Assembly: GCA_029953675.1 (NCBI GenBank)
Contig: JAMWBK010000002.1
Coordinates: forward strand, 1,984,001-2,048,000
Reading direction: 5' to 3'
DNA from: Rhodosorus marinus
Taxonomy: Eukaryota; Rhodophyta; Stylonematophyceae; Stylonematales; Stylonemataceae
DNA length: 64,000 bases
Below are positions 33,543 through 44,452 of this stretch, in pieces. Under the pieces are notes generated by a model, which made no database searches, was not told the DNA's origin, and saw nothing but the letters and a program-made list of their open reading frames with translations. The position numbers and the translations under genes are program-made. Positions within the stretch are counted from its first letter, which is position 1. Each line of letters begins with the position of its first letter.

Positions 33543-35022
33543 TTACAATTTCGCTGCCGATGGCAATACTGCTCCATCATCAGCTGTTAAAATAATTTCT
33601 TCCAGGCACCTCACGAGTTCTCTTATGGAGCGAGCGACGTTATGGGAATGTACGGTGATCCTTATTCTCTCCGTGCCAGGGCTAACCGTCGGCGGGCGTA
33701 CGGCCATCACACGGAATCCCTTCAAGGCAAGCTGATCAGCAACCCAGACGCAAAACTCAGCTCCGACCACCGCAAGCGAGCAGATGTTCGTCGTGCCCAT
33801 GGGCGTCATCACCAGCGATCTTACAACTGGAGACGCATCTATCTCTGATCGGAGATACTCGCTCAGTGTAAATACGCGTGCCCGTTTCTCCCGAATCTCG
33901 GTGCTATCCATTGCTTCATACGCTCCCAGAATTGTCGCGAGTGAACTTTTCGGAAGCGCGCTTGAGAATATCAGCGGCCGTGCGTAGTTTAGGAGGTAGT
34001 CTCTCAGAAGCCTAGATCCCAACACAAATCCACCATGACAACCGAAAGCTTTCCCCAGAGATACGACTCTTGCGAGCAAGTTCGGATGGTTTTCGAAGCC
34101 ACGCTCGCAAACGTAGCCAGAGCCATTGCCTCCATACAGCCCGACGGTGTGTGCTTCGTCGATCACCACTGATACACGCCTTCCTCCAAATTCTATTCTT
34201 TTGAAGAGCCTCTTCAGCGGGACCAAATCGCCGTCCATGGAATAGAGCGACTCGACTACGATGATCACCTGGAGAACGACGGAGGGGTGCGGCTAGTTTG
34301 AGTAATGGTCGACGAAGCTCCGAGACAAGCTCAACGAGCGAAACCGAGCCGCAGGACGCTAGTTAAAGTGCCACGTGGGACTTCCGGGCGTACCGCGCCT
34401 GTGACTCTTTCCAGAGCGGCAGTGAGTTCCTTATGAAGGCTGTCCAGATCGTTGTGCCTGAACGCTTTAACATGTGAAGAGTTTGTGACTCGAGTGCCCT
34501 CGCGCGAGGAGGCGTGGCAACGCTCGTCCCAAAGGATTGCGTCGTCCTTGGAAGCGAGGCACCCCAGAAGGCCATGATTAGCGTTGAAGCCACTATTGAA
34601 CAGAACGGCAGATTCCGAGTTGTGGAACTTGGCTGCAAGTTCTTCCACATCCTCCGCTAGCTGGGAATTTCCGGTTACCAACCTCGATCCGGTGCTCCCG
34701 TTGACACATTGGTACCTGAGCCCAGAGATGATAATACGTAAAATCTGGGCCTCCCAAATACAAGCGGACGGCAGAATACTTCGGCGAGTGCTCCTTACCT
34801 CTCCAAGATCTTGCTCGCAGTTCCTCGAAGCATCTCGCTCCTCGCTAGCCCGAGGTAGTCATTTGAGCCGAAGTCATTCTCCAGACACGAGCTCTGCTCT
34901 AGCGTTAGCTGACGCACTAGCCCGCGTGACTTTCTAGACTCCAGTGCTTTCCTCATCTTTTTCGAAAGCAAGTCCTCTTCCGCACATGGATCTCGGCCTC
35001 GAATCTCCATTGCTTCCTCCAT
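33543..35022 (-). CDS. bioF: 8-amino-7-oxononanoate synthase (BioF), 3 exons
   Basis: PLP-dependent alpha-oxoamine synthase that condenses pimeloyl thioester with alanine, the first committed step of biotin synthesis. Exons 34799-35022, 34394-34715 and 33543-34268 close in phase to 423 residues. Visible are DFGSNDYLGLARS, GSTGSRLVTGNSQLAEDVEE (split Arg codon), AVLFNSGFNANHGLL, VVESLYSMDGDLVPL, the PLP-Asp in VVIDEAHTVGLYG, the Schiff-base Lys in VVSLGKAFGCHGGFVLGS, and RPPTVSPGTERIRITVHSHN. The RPPTVP-x-GT-x-R-x-R-I-T ending favours BioF over ALA synthase, KBL or SPT. The start at 35022 is the first ATG in frame; no targeting peptide is obvious. A C-terminal peroxisomal signal is absent (it ends SAAKL), although AKL could be a weak PTS1-like tripeptide. 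Confidence 0.9.
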
Positions 35023-36727
35023 GGGGTTCTTTTGCAGGAAACCCAGCGCCCAAAGCAGAGACAGTTCTTTCAAAGAAACGTGGCGAAGCTATCCGTCAGG
35101 TCGCTAACGCGCACATGGTTCTTTCTCCCACAGCCCCACAACAGTAAAAAAGAAGCCCAACACCTAAAAGACAGATCCCCAGGGGTTGTCGGGACAATGA
35201 CATGCTGATCCTAGGAATTTAAAATACCCCCACGGTAACCAGTTTTCCTGATTCCCTCAGCAGTCTAATATCTCAGCCGCCAAACTGAGTACACGCCGTC
35301 CTCCCGACACTGCTCAACAACTCATCCGATCTGCTGCTCAACAACTATTTCGGAACTGGACGTCCCATTCCCACGTACGCCCCAAACTTTCCAGCAATAC
35401 ATATTTCTTAAGTTGTGATACTATTCACACACTAACTAGAGTACTAACGAATAATTACATTACGGGAGTTTGTATAATATAAATAAAAACAAACCTACTC
35501 TGATTTACTTCACAATATAAGTGCGGAACAATTCTAAGAGATAAATAATTGGCTTGAGCTTTCCATATTAACCAATAGTTTAGTACGAGAACTCAATTTA
35601 TTTCAAATTACAATCAACGACGGTGATTGATCCCCCAGTACCAGGAATTGCAGTTCGGATGCGGAGATTCTACTCACCCTAGCGAGAATTTCCCAACGAC
35701 CTTCGAAAGAAACAATATGTACATATTTAAACGAATAAAAAAGAAGACGTCACCAACTGGAAAGTAACTACCCCCCTCCATAAAGGATCGAATGCTCAAA
35801 TATTTTTCTTCCAATGCACATTCTAACAACCCCCCGTCCCCGAGCCAACGAAAAAAAAAGAAGTGGGCGTGAAAACATTCCAAAACGATATTTTGCGTAA
35901 GCTCTCATCAGAACTTCGAACAAAAAATATTTACAAATTACTATGACAGTTAAACGTGTAATACCACTCAATATTTAATAAAACTTCAAAACATAAATAC
36001 AACAAATCACATTATCACCTAAATAAGAAAAAACAACCAGTTCAATGACAGATAAAAACGCCAGATCCTAAAATATCCAAAACATATAATGACAGTTAAA
36101 TGATCAATCAATAGTCACCTCAAATCAATAGTCAAAAACCCTTATTCTCAATTCTCCTGGGGTCAAATTTATTAAATATAAACAAATACGAAGACGCTTA
36201 TCTCAAGTATAATCTCGTCAAAAGGTAATATAACAAAAAGGTCGGGGTTTGCGCTGTTTTTGGGGAGTAAAAGGGTTGATTTTAAGGGGGTGGGTGAGGA
36301 GAGGGTCAGTTTGGTACTCTTTGGTGACTTTTGTAGCGTTTGATTATTGGAAAAAGGGCATTAAAATCGATCCTGAATGGATGGATGCCGTCGGTGGAAG
36401 CAGTTTTCGCTTTTGTGAGGTCGATGGGGATAATCAACGAATAGTATTTAGGTAGATAAATATATGGATGGACAACTGAGAGTGGGTTTGGACTGTAGTA
36501 GTGGAAGGGGAGGTTTGGCTTGTAGGGTCTGGTTTGGAATCTTTTGTTGGGGATGATTTGACCTGGTAAGTGAAGGATCTTTGTTGCAGGTTGTGGTTTT
36601 TTGTTCCGACGGGATTGACTGGGTATTGCTCTGGAGAGGTTTTGCAGTTTTTTTTTGGTGGGGGTGAGGGGGGTAGGGGGAGGGGGTTATTGTTCGATTA
36701 AGATTCTTTTGATCTGGTAGGGGTAAG
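35023..36727. other. Divergent AT-rich gap between bioF and sufD
   Basis: Positions 35390-36240 are markedly AT-rich (ATAAATA, TTAAATATAAAC runs) with no open frame of note. From 36240 to 36727 the plus strand switches abruptly to G/T-rich, C-poor sequence, with GGGGTGAGGGGGGTAGGGGG directly before the sufD ATG. This fits a shared promoter region for two divergently transcribed genes. Confidence 0.5.
36480..36727 (+). promoter_or_regulatory. G-rich leader/promoter of sufD
   Basis: The sense strand shows dense G runs ending 40 bases before the start codon at 36728, including at least four tracts of five or more G within 60 bases (36655-36690). That could form a G-quadruplex in DNA or mRNA. 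The role is inferred from position and from the same bias before other starts. Confidence 0.4.
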
Positions 36728-38342
36728 ATGGCGTTTGTAGGATCTGCACCGGGTGTGAAAGCCCGGACTGGTGTGAGAGGGTCTTGGTGTCGGCGTTGGG
36801 TAATGGCTGAGAAGTCTGCGGTTGCAGAGAAAGGGAGAGGTACAGCGAAGGACGTTTTTCTAGATAAGTTGCTTGATATTCGCGGACCTGTATCCCCTCT
36901 GGCAGAGTCTGTGAGAGAGAGCGGGGAGAGCGCGTTGCAGTTGGCCACTCCGCCAGGAGGAAAAACAGAGGAATGGCGATTCACGAATATAAATGAGCTG
37001 TATAAACAGGCGTTTGCGACTCCTGACAGCAATCAGGCCGAAAGCTCGACTGCCTACTTCTCAGACGAAGCCAGTGTTCGCGTTCTGTTCACCGACGGAG
37101 CCTTCAACGAGCAACTTTCTGACAACTTGACTAGTCTGGAAGGCGTGAAGATCGGCCGCTTGGGAGATTTCAGCAGCGATGAGGTTGAGCGCGTGTTGGG
37201 CGTGACAATGGGCAAGATTACTGGTACCGAAAAGGGCGGATTTTTCGCGCAGCTGAACGCTGCCTGCTCTACGGATGTGTTCGTGATCTCCGTTGGAGAT
37301 GATGTCGTTGTTGATAAGCCGGTCCAGTTGGTGTTTGGATCAAGTCAAGGCCCGGACGCCGAGGCTTTTGTAGTATCACATCCTCGAATTGTTGTGTTGA
37401 CCGGTCGCAGTTCATCGGTCTCTGTCGTTGAGCACCATGCCTCTGCTTCTCCTTCGTTTACGAACGTGTGTACATCTGCTTCTGTGGGAGATAACTCGAA
37501 GCTTAACTACTCCGTGATTAACGAGTCGAAAGAAGAAACCTATCAGATATCAACTGTTCAGCTTGATGCCGGACGGGACTCGACGGCCTCGCTACTCTCA
37601 GTGGGCGCTGGTGGACAGTTTTCGCGCACCACAGCATCTGTTGATCTAGTGGATACAGGCTCGCACGGAGAGATTCTCGGTTTGGGCCTTAGCATGGACA
37701 AGAGGATTGTTGATCTTACATCAGACATCATCCATTCATCTCCCCACTGCACTTCAAACCAGCTACAGAAAAACATCGCGACCGATCGTTCGCGTACCAT
37801 TTTCAGAGGCAAAGTCGTTGTGACGAGAGAAGGCAAGGGAACGGCATCTGAGCAGCTTTGCCGCTCACTTTTGTTGTCCAAGCGAGCCACGGTACGTACA
37901 AGCCCGGCTGCCCCAACAGGAGGTGTTGGATTTTTCTGAGGTTCTCACGAGAAGCTGTCGTTTTCTTGGAATTCCGTGGTTCAGGTGGACGCGATTCCTT
38001 CACTGGAAATTGATACGGATGATGTGCAGTGCTCGCATGGAGCGACTGTAGCGGATCTTGAGGAGGAGCAAATCTTCTACATTACTGCCCGGGGACTCAC
38101 CGTTGAGCAAGCCAGGTTCATGCTGATGCAGAGTTTTGTAGAAGAGGTTCTGCAGGTATGCTGTGGTCTGTGAATTTTACTCTCACCTGGTGCTGCTCAT
38201 GCTAATACCTCCACTGCGTTTTGTCTTGTGAAAGGCCGTTCCGCTGTCTGACTGCAAGGAGAGGGTGGTTGAGATTGTGAGGAGCATTCCGGCAACGCTC
38301 GACGACGACGGAGAGAAGAAAGGCCGTTTTATGTCTGTTTAA
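36728..38342 (+). CDS. sufD: SufD, plastid Fe-S cluster assembly scaffold subunit, 3 exons
   Basis: Partner of SufB and the SufC ATPase in the plastid SUF pathway. Exons 36728-37891, 37985-38155 and 38235-38342 close in phase to 480 residues. The first 30 residues (MAFVGSAPGVKARTGVRGSW) lack acids and have Phe at position 3, a plastid transit peptide. The family landmarks follow: TEEWRFTNINELY, the beta-helix region (HPRIVVLTGRSSSVSVVEHH), RIVDLTSDIIHSSPHCTSNQ, RTIFRGKVVVTREGKGT, then VDAIPSLEIDTDDVQCSHGA, QIFYITARGLTVEQARFMLM. A SufB-type Cys signature is not seen, so it is SufD. In red algae sufB and sufC are usually plastid genes, which suits this nuclear copy. An AATAAA lies at about 38659. 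Confidence 0.95.
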
Positions 38343-39083
38343 GAACAGCACAGGAAGCACATCTAGTATACAGCTTGCTTCCGTTGACAGCGCACACTGA
38401 ATTCCGCATTCGGAGATAGAGCGGAGGTCACCGCGCTTTGAAGTATGTTTGCATATATATATCATCATTTCCATTCTCGTATACCCACAACAGCGAAATA
38501 TCTGTAACAAGATTCAGATAGAGTTTCGTCGAAGAGGAAACAGACGCCAAGACTGCTCGCACGGACGGCATCGCAGATCGGCAGTGGACCAGGTCCTCGC
38601 AAAACGTTGTGGTTTCCTGGCGGACTTTGACTTGAAAATAGACACAAGCTATTGACCGAATAAATCTTTGTTTCGGAACTGCATTTCGTAGCTACTCGCC
38701 AACGAAGACTACGAAGTAAGCCTACCCAAGAACTCGATCGCCTTGATTGGAACAGAAGGCCGTCTCGTTCAGTAGAGTCCGCGGTAACGATTCACGTTCC
38801 CGCCGATGTGTGAGGTATTAAAGTTGGGACTCAACCTCTTAGAGCAGTTGCTTCGGAGAACGGTAATCGTAGTGGTTTCTCCCTACTTGCCGTAGCAACA
38901 CTCTCAACAACTCTGGTTGAATAGTCGACAGGGACTTCAGAGGACGTTCTAATAGACGTTTACGTTAACGGGGATGATCTGCTGATGATCCTTGAAAGGT
39001 TTGCCCAAAAGCACAGCGCGAAAAGTGAAATAGAATTCTGTGTAGGGGTAAGTCAACTAGCAGGTTCTTTTGTTGTGCTGCAG
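38343..39083. other. 3' flank of sufD and unresolved upstream part of a kinase-like relic
   Basis: Up to about 38700 this is sufD 3' flank. Positions 38946-39048 form a plausible exon (EDVLIDVYVNGDDLLMILER) ending at a consensus GTAAGT. Its phase does not match the next exon at 39084, so I did not join them. Confidence 0.3.
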
Positions 39084-39576
39084 ACTAACTGGAGAGGATC
39101 TATTCGACCGGTTCTCCAAGGCGGAAGGTGGATTGTCAGAGTAAGTGGATACTGCCGCTCAGATATCGTCGTGCTTCCTTAACCGCTTTGGCGGCGGTAT
39201 TTTTTGTGACAGGCACGAAGTACGCTCTCGTGCAAAGATAATGCTTGAGGCCTTGATCATGCAGCAACAACTGGGTTGTCCCTTGTGTCATCGAAATATC
39301 AAACGAAAGTTCACAGGATTAGCTGGACTGTTTGGGTTAGCCATAACTTGGTATTCCCTCGCTGATTCGGTGATCATTCTACAGCCGAGGTTTTCAAAGT
39401 TTTTAAGGCCTGATGAGTTGGGAGAACTGCGCATGTCAGATTTCTCCTTTAGATACCAGTCAGATAATCCCAACATATTAATTAAACTGTGTGGTAAGGC
39501 TGACATAACCCTCAGTTTCCGTATACAGTTTCACGGAGTCATGCCGGTTCAGGCGATCGAATCATTCGAGATGTAG
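39084..39576 (+). pseudogene. Protein-kinase-like fragment with altered catalytic loop
   Basis: Two exons (39084-39140, 39213-39576) meet in phase across a GTAAGT...GACAG intron. The first reads LTGEDLFDRFSKAEGGLSE and the second starts HEVRSRAKIMLEALIMQQQ, the order of subdomains V-VIa of CaMK-like kinases. It continues CPLCHRNIKRKF, where HRDxKxxN would be expected: the catalytic Asp is Asn, and the Asn that binds Mg is absent. A later ILIKLCGKADI could be a decayed IKL-x-DFG. No glycine loop or VAIK Lys is found upstream. Either a decayed kinase gene or an unrelated protein with chance resemblance. Confidence 0.33.
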
Positions 39577-40170
39577 GACTCCCGTCTTCATTCTAAGCTA
39601 AAACCAATCGAAACACATATGCTGTCACTTCCGCCACGAAGGATTGGGAAGTTAACCCAAGTTGATCACTTCCAACCTTCCTCCTCCTTCCCACGCAAAC
39701 AAGTATAACATTGGCCAAGTAACCTAAGCAAATCTTTGGCCAGGTAGTTTTTAACGTCCTTTGATGAAATGAAGGAACCACATTTTGCCAGGAATTGATC
39801 ATGTCGTCAAATGTCTTAAAAAACCCTAACGGCCTTTAACTCCTTAAAACCTCTAATTATATGAAAATTCGTTGGAATATTTACGGTTTTCGGAAAGTAT
39901 GAAGAGGAAATGTGTCAATTTCAGATTCGTTTGGAGATCAGTGAAAATTTTGAAGGGTATAAGAAGCAGAGTGGAGGTGAGTTTGTTTGAAGACAAAGGG
40001 CCTGGGGAGGAGCAACAAAGGGTTTGGTTGAAGTGAGAGAATTCTGTTTGTGATCTTTGAACTGGAGTTCAAAAAAATTCGGTCAGTTTGAATCTGAGTT
40101 TTGAGGAACTGACTTTTGGTGGGGTTTTTTCCGGTTGAATGGGAGGTTTCTGCGCCTTACGTAGCGGAAG
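39577..40170. other. Intergenic; leader of the MFS gene at its right end
   Basis: No coding signal. Positions 39880-40170 have a G/T/A-rich, C-poor plus strand (GGTATAAGAAGCAGAGTGGA) and form the 5' leader of the transporter gene. Confidence 0.5.
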
Positions 40171-42568
40171 ATGGAGGTGGTTGGAACCTCTGAGCCGGAG
40201 CAGGTATGCGCAGCATTCTTTGGTTTATTAGAATCGGGGCTAGTACGGGGAGCATCTACGACATCTGTTTTCAGACCGATCGTTTTGGTGTAGCTCATTA
40301 AAAACGACCGGCTGCTCTGCTTTTTGCTGACGTAGGGTTCTCCGAAGGTAGAAAAAGGTTTCGCGAACCCTGCATCTGATGCCCACCGATACATTATTCT
40401 AGTCTTAATGTACGCCAGTGAGTACCCGTAAATCTGGATTCAACTTCGACGGGATTCCAACCTGACTTTTCTCTTCTGCTCCTGGTTCTTGGGCTCAGCT
40501 GCATGGTAACGTTTGGTTCGTATTTCAGTTACGATGTTCCCGGGGCAACTGTTGCACAGCTGCTTGACCCCCGGCCAGATAACAAGATGCATATGACATC
40601 TCTGCAGTATAATCTCCTGTACTCCCTGTATGCATGGCCAAATGTTATCATCGTGTTCATTGGAGGCTACTTTATCGACCTGCTCGGAATCGCTATTACG
40701 GGAGTGGCGCTTATGAGCTTGGTGACCATTGGCCAAGTCATTATGACGGCTGGAGCCTTCGAGCACTCGATACGGCTTCTTTTTCTTGGAAGGCTGATTT
40801 TCGCCAGCGGAGCTGAGCTCTTAATTGTCTGTCAGGGGGCTATGATATTTAAGTGGTTTAATGGAAAGGAAATGGCTCTTGCGTTTGGGTTTTCTCTGAC
40901 TCTGGCGAGACTTGGAAGCATTCTCTGTTTTGCGTTCTTGCCTTCCGTGGCGGAGAACCATGGGATCCCTGCGGCTTTCGGACTGGGCTCGATATTCTGC
41001 ATGATCTCCTTTGTTGTGCTCGGCATCTTCCTGGTACTGGATAGTCGGGCGGACAGGGTCTTACAGAGAAACCAGGTTCAAGAGTCGTATGAGGAAACCA
41101 TTCAACCGCAAGGGTTGAGCGAGGCCTTCAAGTTGTCACCCAGCTTTTGGCTTTGTGTGAGTACTTTGATGACCAACTACGGTTGCCTGTATTCTTTTTT
41201 TGCGATTTCGATCGACTATATGCATCACGTGCTGGGTATGATATTTCTAGACCGGGCTGCACTGTCGGATATGGACGTGCAACAAAGCGGTTGACCCAAA
41301 ACGTCTCGTGCGCCAGGTCTCCCGAGTCAAGATGGCGGATACGAACTGACGCTGGTGTACAACATATCTATGGTTTTGGCCCCGATAGTTGGGGGAATCT
41401 TAGACGTCCAGGGAGGGCGAGGCTTGGTCACGTTTTTTGGCGCTGCGACAAGCGCAATTCTGTTCTGTTCTCTGAGGTAGGTTGAAGAGTACGCCTGTGA
41501 GCTTACGTCAGTATCTCGGCATCTTCCCCCTTGAAAAAGCACTTGTGGCTGAAATCCACTATGCCAACATGCTGACGTAGTTGGATGCCGCCGCTAGCAG
41601 CATCTGCAAAGCCTGCAATCTCAGTGGGAACCGCTATTGCGGTTGCTTGTGGTGAGTGGCTTGCACATCATACACGGGAATTTTGGAGTTTCTGTTAATT
41701 ATTCGTTGCGAGGGCTGTCGCGAAGGTATAAGCCTGGCGTCTCTGTCTTCTTCAGTTTGGCCGACTGTCCCTATTATCGTTCCCGCGCATCAAGTGGGCA
41801 TGGCGATTGGCGTCGCACAGTCCTTGCAGAACTTCGGAGTCGGCGTCTCGACGCTAGGGGTAGGGTACATTTACGACCAAAGCGGCTCCTACCACGCAGT
41901 CTTGACGTACCTGTCAGGCATCGCAGTATGCTCTGCAGTTCTTGGAGCCGCTTGGAATGTTTACGACAAGGCGACGGACGGTGTCGTGAACAGAATGGAT
42001 GTAGGAGTGTCTGCGGAAGAAACGATGCTTTTGGAGAAAAGTCAAAAGATAATGATGGTTGAGGTAAGAACATGAAATTAGGACCTCGGATTTTCTCGCA
42101 CGTTGAATGTGCGCTTACGGCAAGTTTTTGGAACGATTTGAAAAGGTTGCCCCAATGGCGGTCCTCGTTGTTCGTCGAAAATTCTACGAAGAAATCGGCG
42201 AGGGAGAAATAGGAATGAAAAGACGCGACTACTACAGGTCACTTGGGATCACTGATCTGGACGTTGCATCACATGACAAGTCCAGCTATGTGGACTTTGT
42301 TCCCCCCCTTCTGCAAAACCCGACCTCATCTGTGCTGGTGCCGGATGCGGTGGAGGAAGAGCGCGAACGGGAAGCGGAAAGTTCTCCTGATAAGCAAAAC
42401 TATGGGTCATCGTTGGGGAGCTCCATCGGTGGCCCCCCCGGCTCCAGCATTTCGCGAACGCGAGTCAGCCAATCCGGACCCGTCGAGTCCGGCCTTCGCG
42501 AAGCGCTTCTTGCCAAGACATTCAGGCTTCCGCTGTCATCGTCGGTCAGGGAGAAACAACAATTTTGA
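40171..42568 (+). CDS. MFSD1: MFSD1-like major facilitator transporter, 7 exons
   Basis: Exons 40171-40203, 40336-40409, 40499-41235, 41317-41476, 41581-41651, 41726-42063 and about 42125-42568 close in phase to about 618 residues. TM1 is rebuilt across intron 2 as RYIILVLICMVTFGSYFSYD followed by VPGA, the diagnostic MFSD1 start (FGxYxxYDxPxA). Then come YNLLYSLYAWPNVIIVFIGG, GRLIFASGAELLIVCQGAMI, KWFNGKEMALAFG, NISMVLAPIVGGILDV, GISLASLSSSVWPTVPIIVP and IGVAQSLQNFGVGVST. About 12 helices are expected, with a long, charged cytosolic C-tail ending KQQF. Animal MFSD1 is a lysosomal dipeptide uniporter, so vacuolar peptide export is the inference here. Donor choice at 40410 (GTACGC) is favoured over 40415 (GTGAGT) because only it restores frame. 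The last acceptor could instead be at 42145. Confidence 0.85.
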
Positions 42569-42762
42569 GGAATCGTGCGGTAATTGGGGAGGAGGGCCGG
42601 ACGCGAGCGTAAAAAAAAAGGACAAGAACGGATGGGAACAAAATTTCGCCTAATGAACAGTTCTTTCATATCGGCGGTTTTTCCAAAAATTCTCTCTCTT
42701 TGGTTTTAGGGCGGATGCGCGGTTAGGAAATTAAAACTGTATTGCTACAATAGTGTACATTG

Positions 42763-44452
42763 TCACGACTTTTCAGTGTTCCCTTGCTCAGTGTTGCCTT
42801 GCGCGGCTAGATTCCTCGGATGTGAATTCTGTTCAGGTTTCTGGGGAGGGGGGGGCGCGATCCGTTGAACAAATCCGGCGAGGACTGTGATGTCGTCTTC
42901 TTTCCCACCTCTGTATACCATCTGAAACTCATCCGACGCGGCGACTGAAAACGGAGTAGACTATTTGAAGTTGTCAAAGACAACGGTCAGTCGTCAGGCA
43001 TAGAATTACAGGCTAGGGAAATTGTAAGTCCATAGAGAACTATCAAACCTTACCTTGTTCTTGCTTTTGGAGTTTTCATATGCAGCATTCGCGAGTCGAA
43101 AGGAAACCTCTCGTACTTGTCCCTTTCTGTCACTGTTCAAGTTGGCGACGTCCTGCACAATAGACATTATTTCGGAGGTCGATACGTTGTCTAGCAGACC
43201 GTCTGAACCCATAATAATAAGATCGTGTTCCCGAATGTTCACTTGAGCAAGCTCCGCGTCGTCTGGGGAGCTGCTGTGGCTATGATGCCCCAACTGGTAA
43301 GGAAACCTTTGGCAACACGACAACAACACCACGCGAAATAGAGATCCCCTTAGTCTTGAACCTCAACTCAGTGTGATGGAACTCAATGAGGAGGGACAAC
43401 CGAACCGTGACGAAGGGAGAATCAACGTACCCAAACCTGTGCTCTTGCGGAGGAGTGTGGAAGATATCCTGCGGCCTGTTGAACGAATCCCATTCACCGA
43501 GCACTACAAACCCAGAATCGCCAAGGTTTGCACTTTTCAACAGCATCTCACCACTATCTAGGATTGCAATGCAGGCTGTGCAGCTGCCCTGAACTCGTTT
43601 CTCTTTGACTCTGGCATAGGACTCTCTGAGGACATCAAGCGCTTCCAACTTGCCGGTTTGGCCAACCTGAAGGACGGGAGAAAGATCCGGGCGGGGCAAG
43701 TCAGGACAGTAATCCTAGAACCCGACACATTCAATTACCCTATTGAGTTGAGCCCGCACCATTGTTATAATCTCCCTCGCGTTGCGCATGAGACAGCGGG
43801 AAAACTTTCCTGCGTCAATTCCACGCTCCCGCCACTGATATACACCGTCTGCGACGCCCATCGCGGGGTTTAAGCTATTAGATTCGACGGTAAAGAAGGC
43901 ATCCTCTCCAGCCCAGCCAAAGCCCTTCTTCAATACCGATTTCGTTCCCTCCAGAACTTTCTCTGAGTGTGGTATTGCGTATGAGGCTGTCACCAGCTGG
44001 AGGGCCTGTGACGAGGCAACTGTCGACCGAACACTCTTTTTAGCTTTGGCAACCTGGAACGGAGTCAACACCTGTACAAAATGCGAGCTGGTATCCCTTC
44101 CAATCCAATTACTGCAAAAGAACGGCCTTCCATTAACTTCAACCTTGTCCAGAAACCATCCAGTTGAATCTCCTCCTCTATCCGTCCCGATCACAATCGA
44201 CTGGATCTCGCCAAGATCATACGGCGCATCGATCACAAACCGATCAACCGAGTTCCTCTCAAACCTACCACCATACAAATACTGCTGATCGGTTTTATCC
44301 AAGTTACCCTTCAACGATACAAACACGTTCGCAGTAGTCCCAGCTCCACGCTTATTCCCAGTATATACACGAACTTCATACTCCAGCCACCTCTTCACCA
44401 CCCGAAAAGAATCTTTCAACCGGCCACGACCGCCCAACAACGATCGAAGCAT
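42763..44452 (-). CDS. PLAT domain fused to a PP2C (PTC7-like) phosphatase, 4 exons
   Basis: Exons 43739-44452, 43431-43666, 43054-43306 and 42763-42960 close in phase to 466 residues. Residues about 25-125 form a PLAT/LH2 beta-sandwich: YEVRVYTGNKRGAGTTANVF, VSLKG, FVIDAPYDLGEIQSIVIGTD, GWFLDKVEVN, FFCSNWIGR. The rest is a PPM/PP2C phosphatase of the PTC7/SpoIIE-like subgroup, with metal ligands in GWAGEDAFF, MGVADGVYQW, SANLGDSGFVVLG, LIIMGSDGLLDNVS and RGGKEDDITVLAG, plus FPYQLG in place of the usual PFQLG. All acidic metal ligands are present, so it should be active. PTC7-type enzymes are mitochondrial or plastid; PLAT domains bind lipids or proteins at membranes. No obvious targeting peptide precedes the PLAT domain. 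The fusion order PLAT-PP2C is unusual. Confidence 0.85.
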
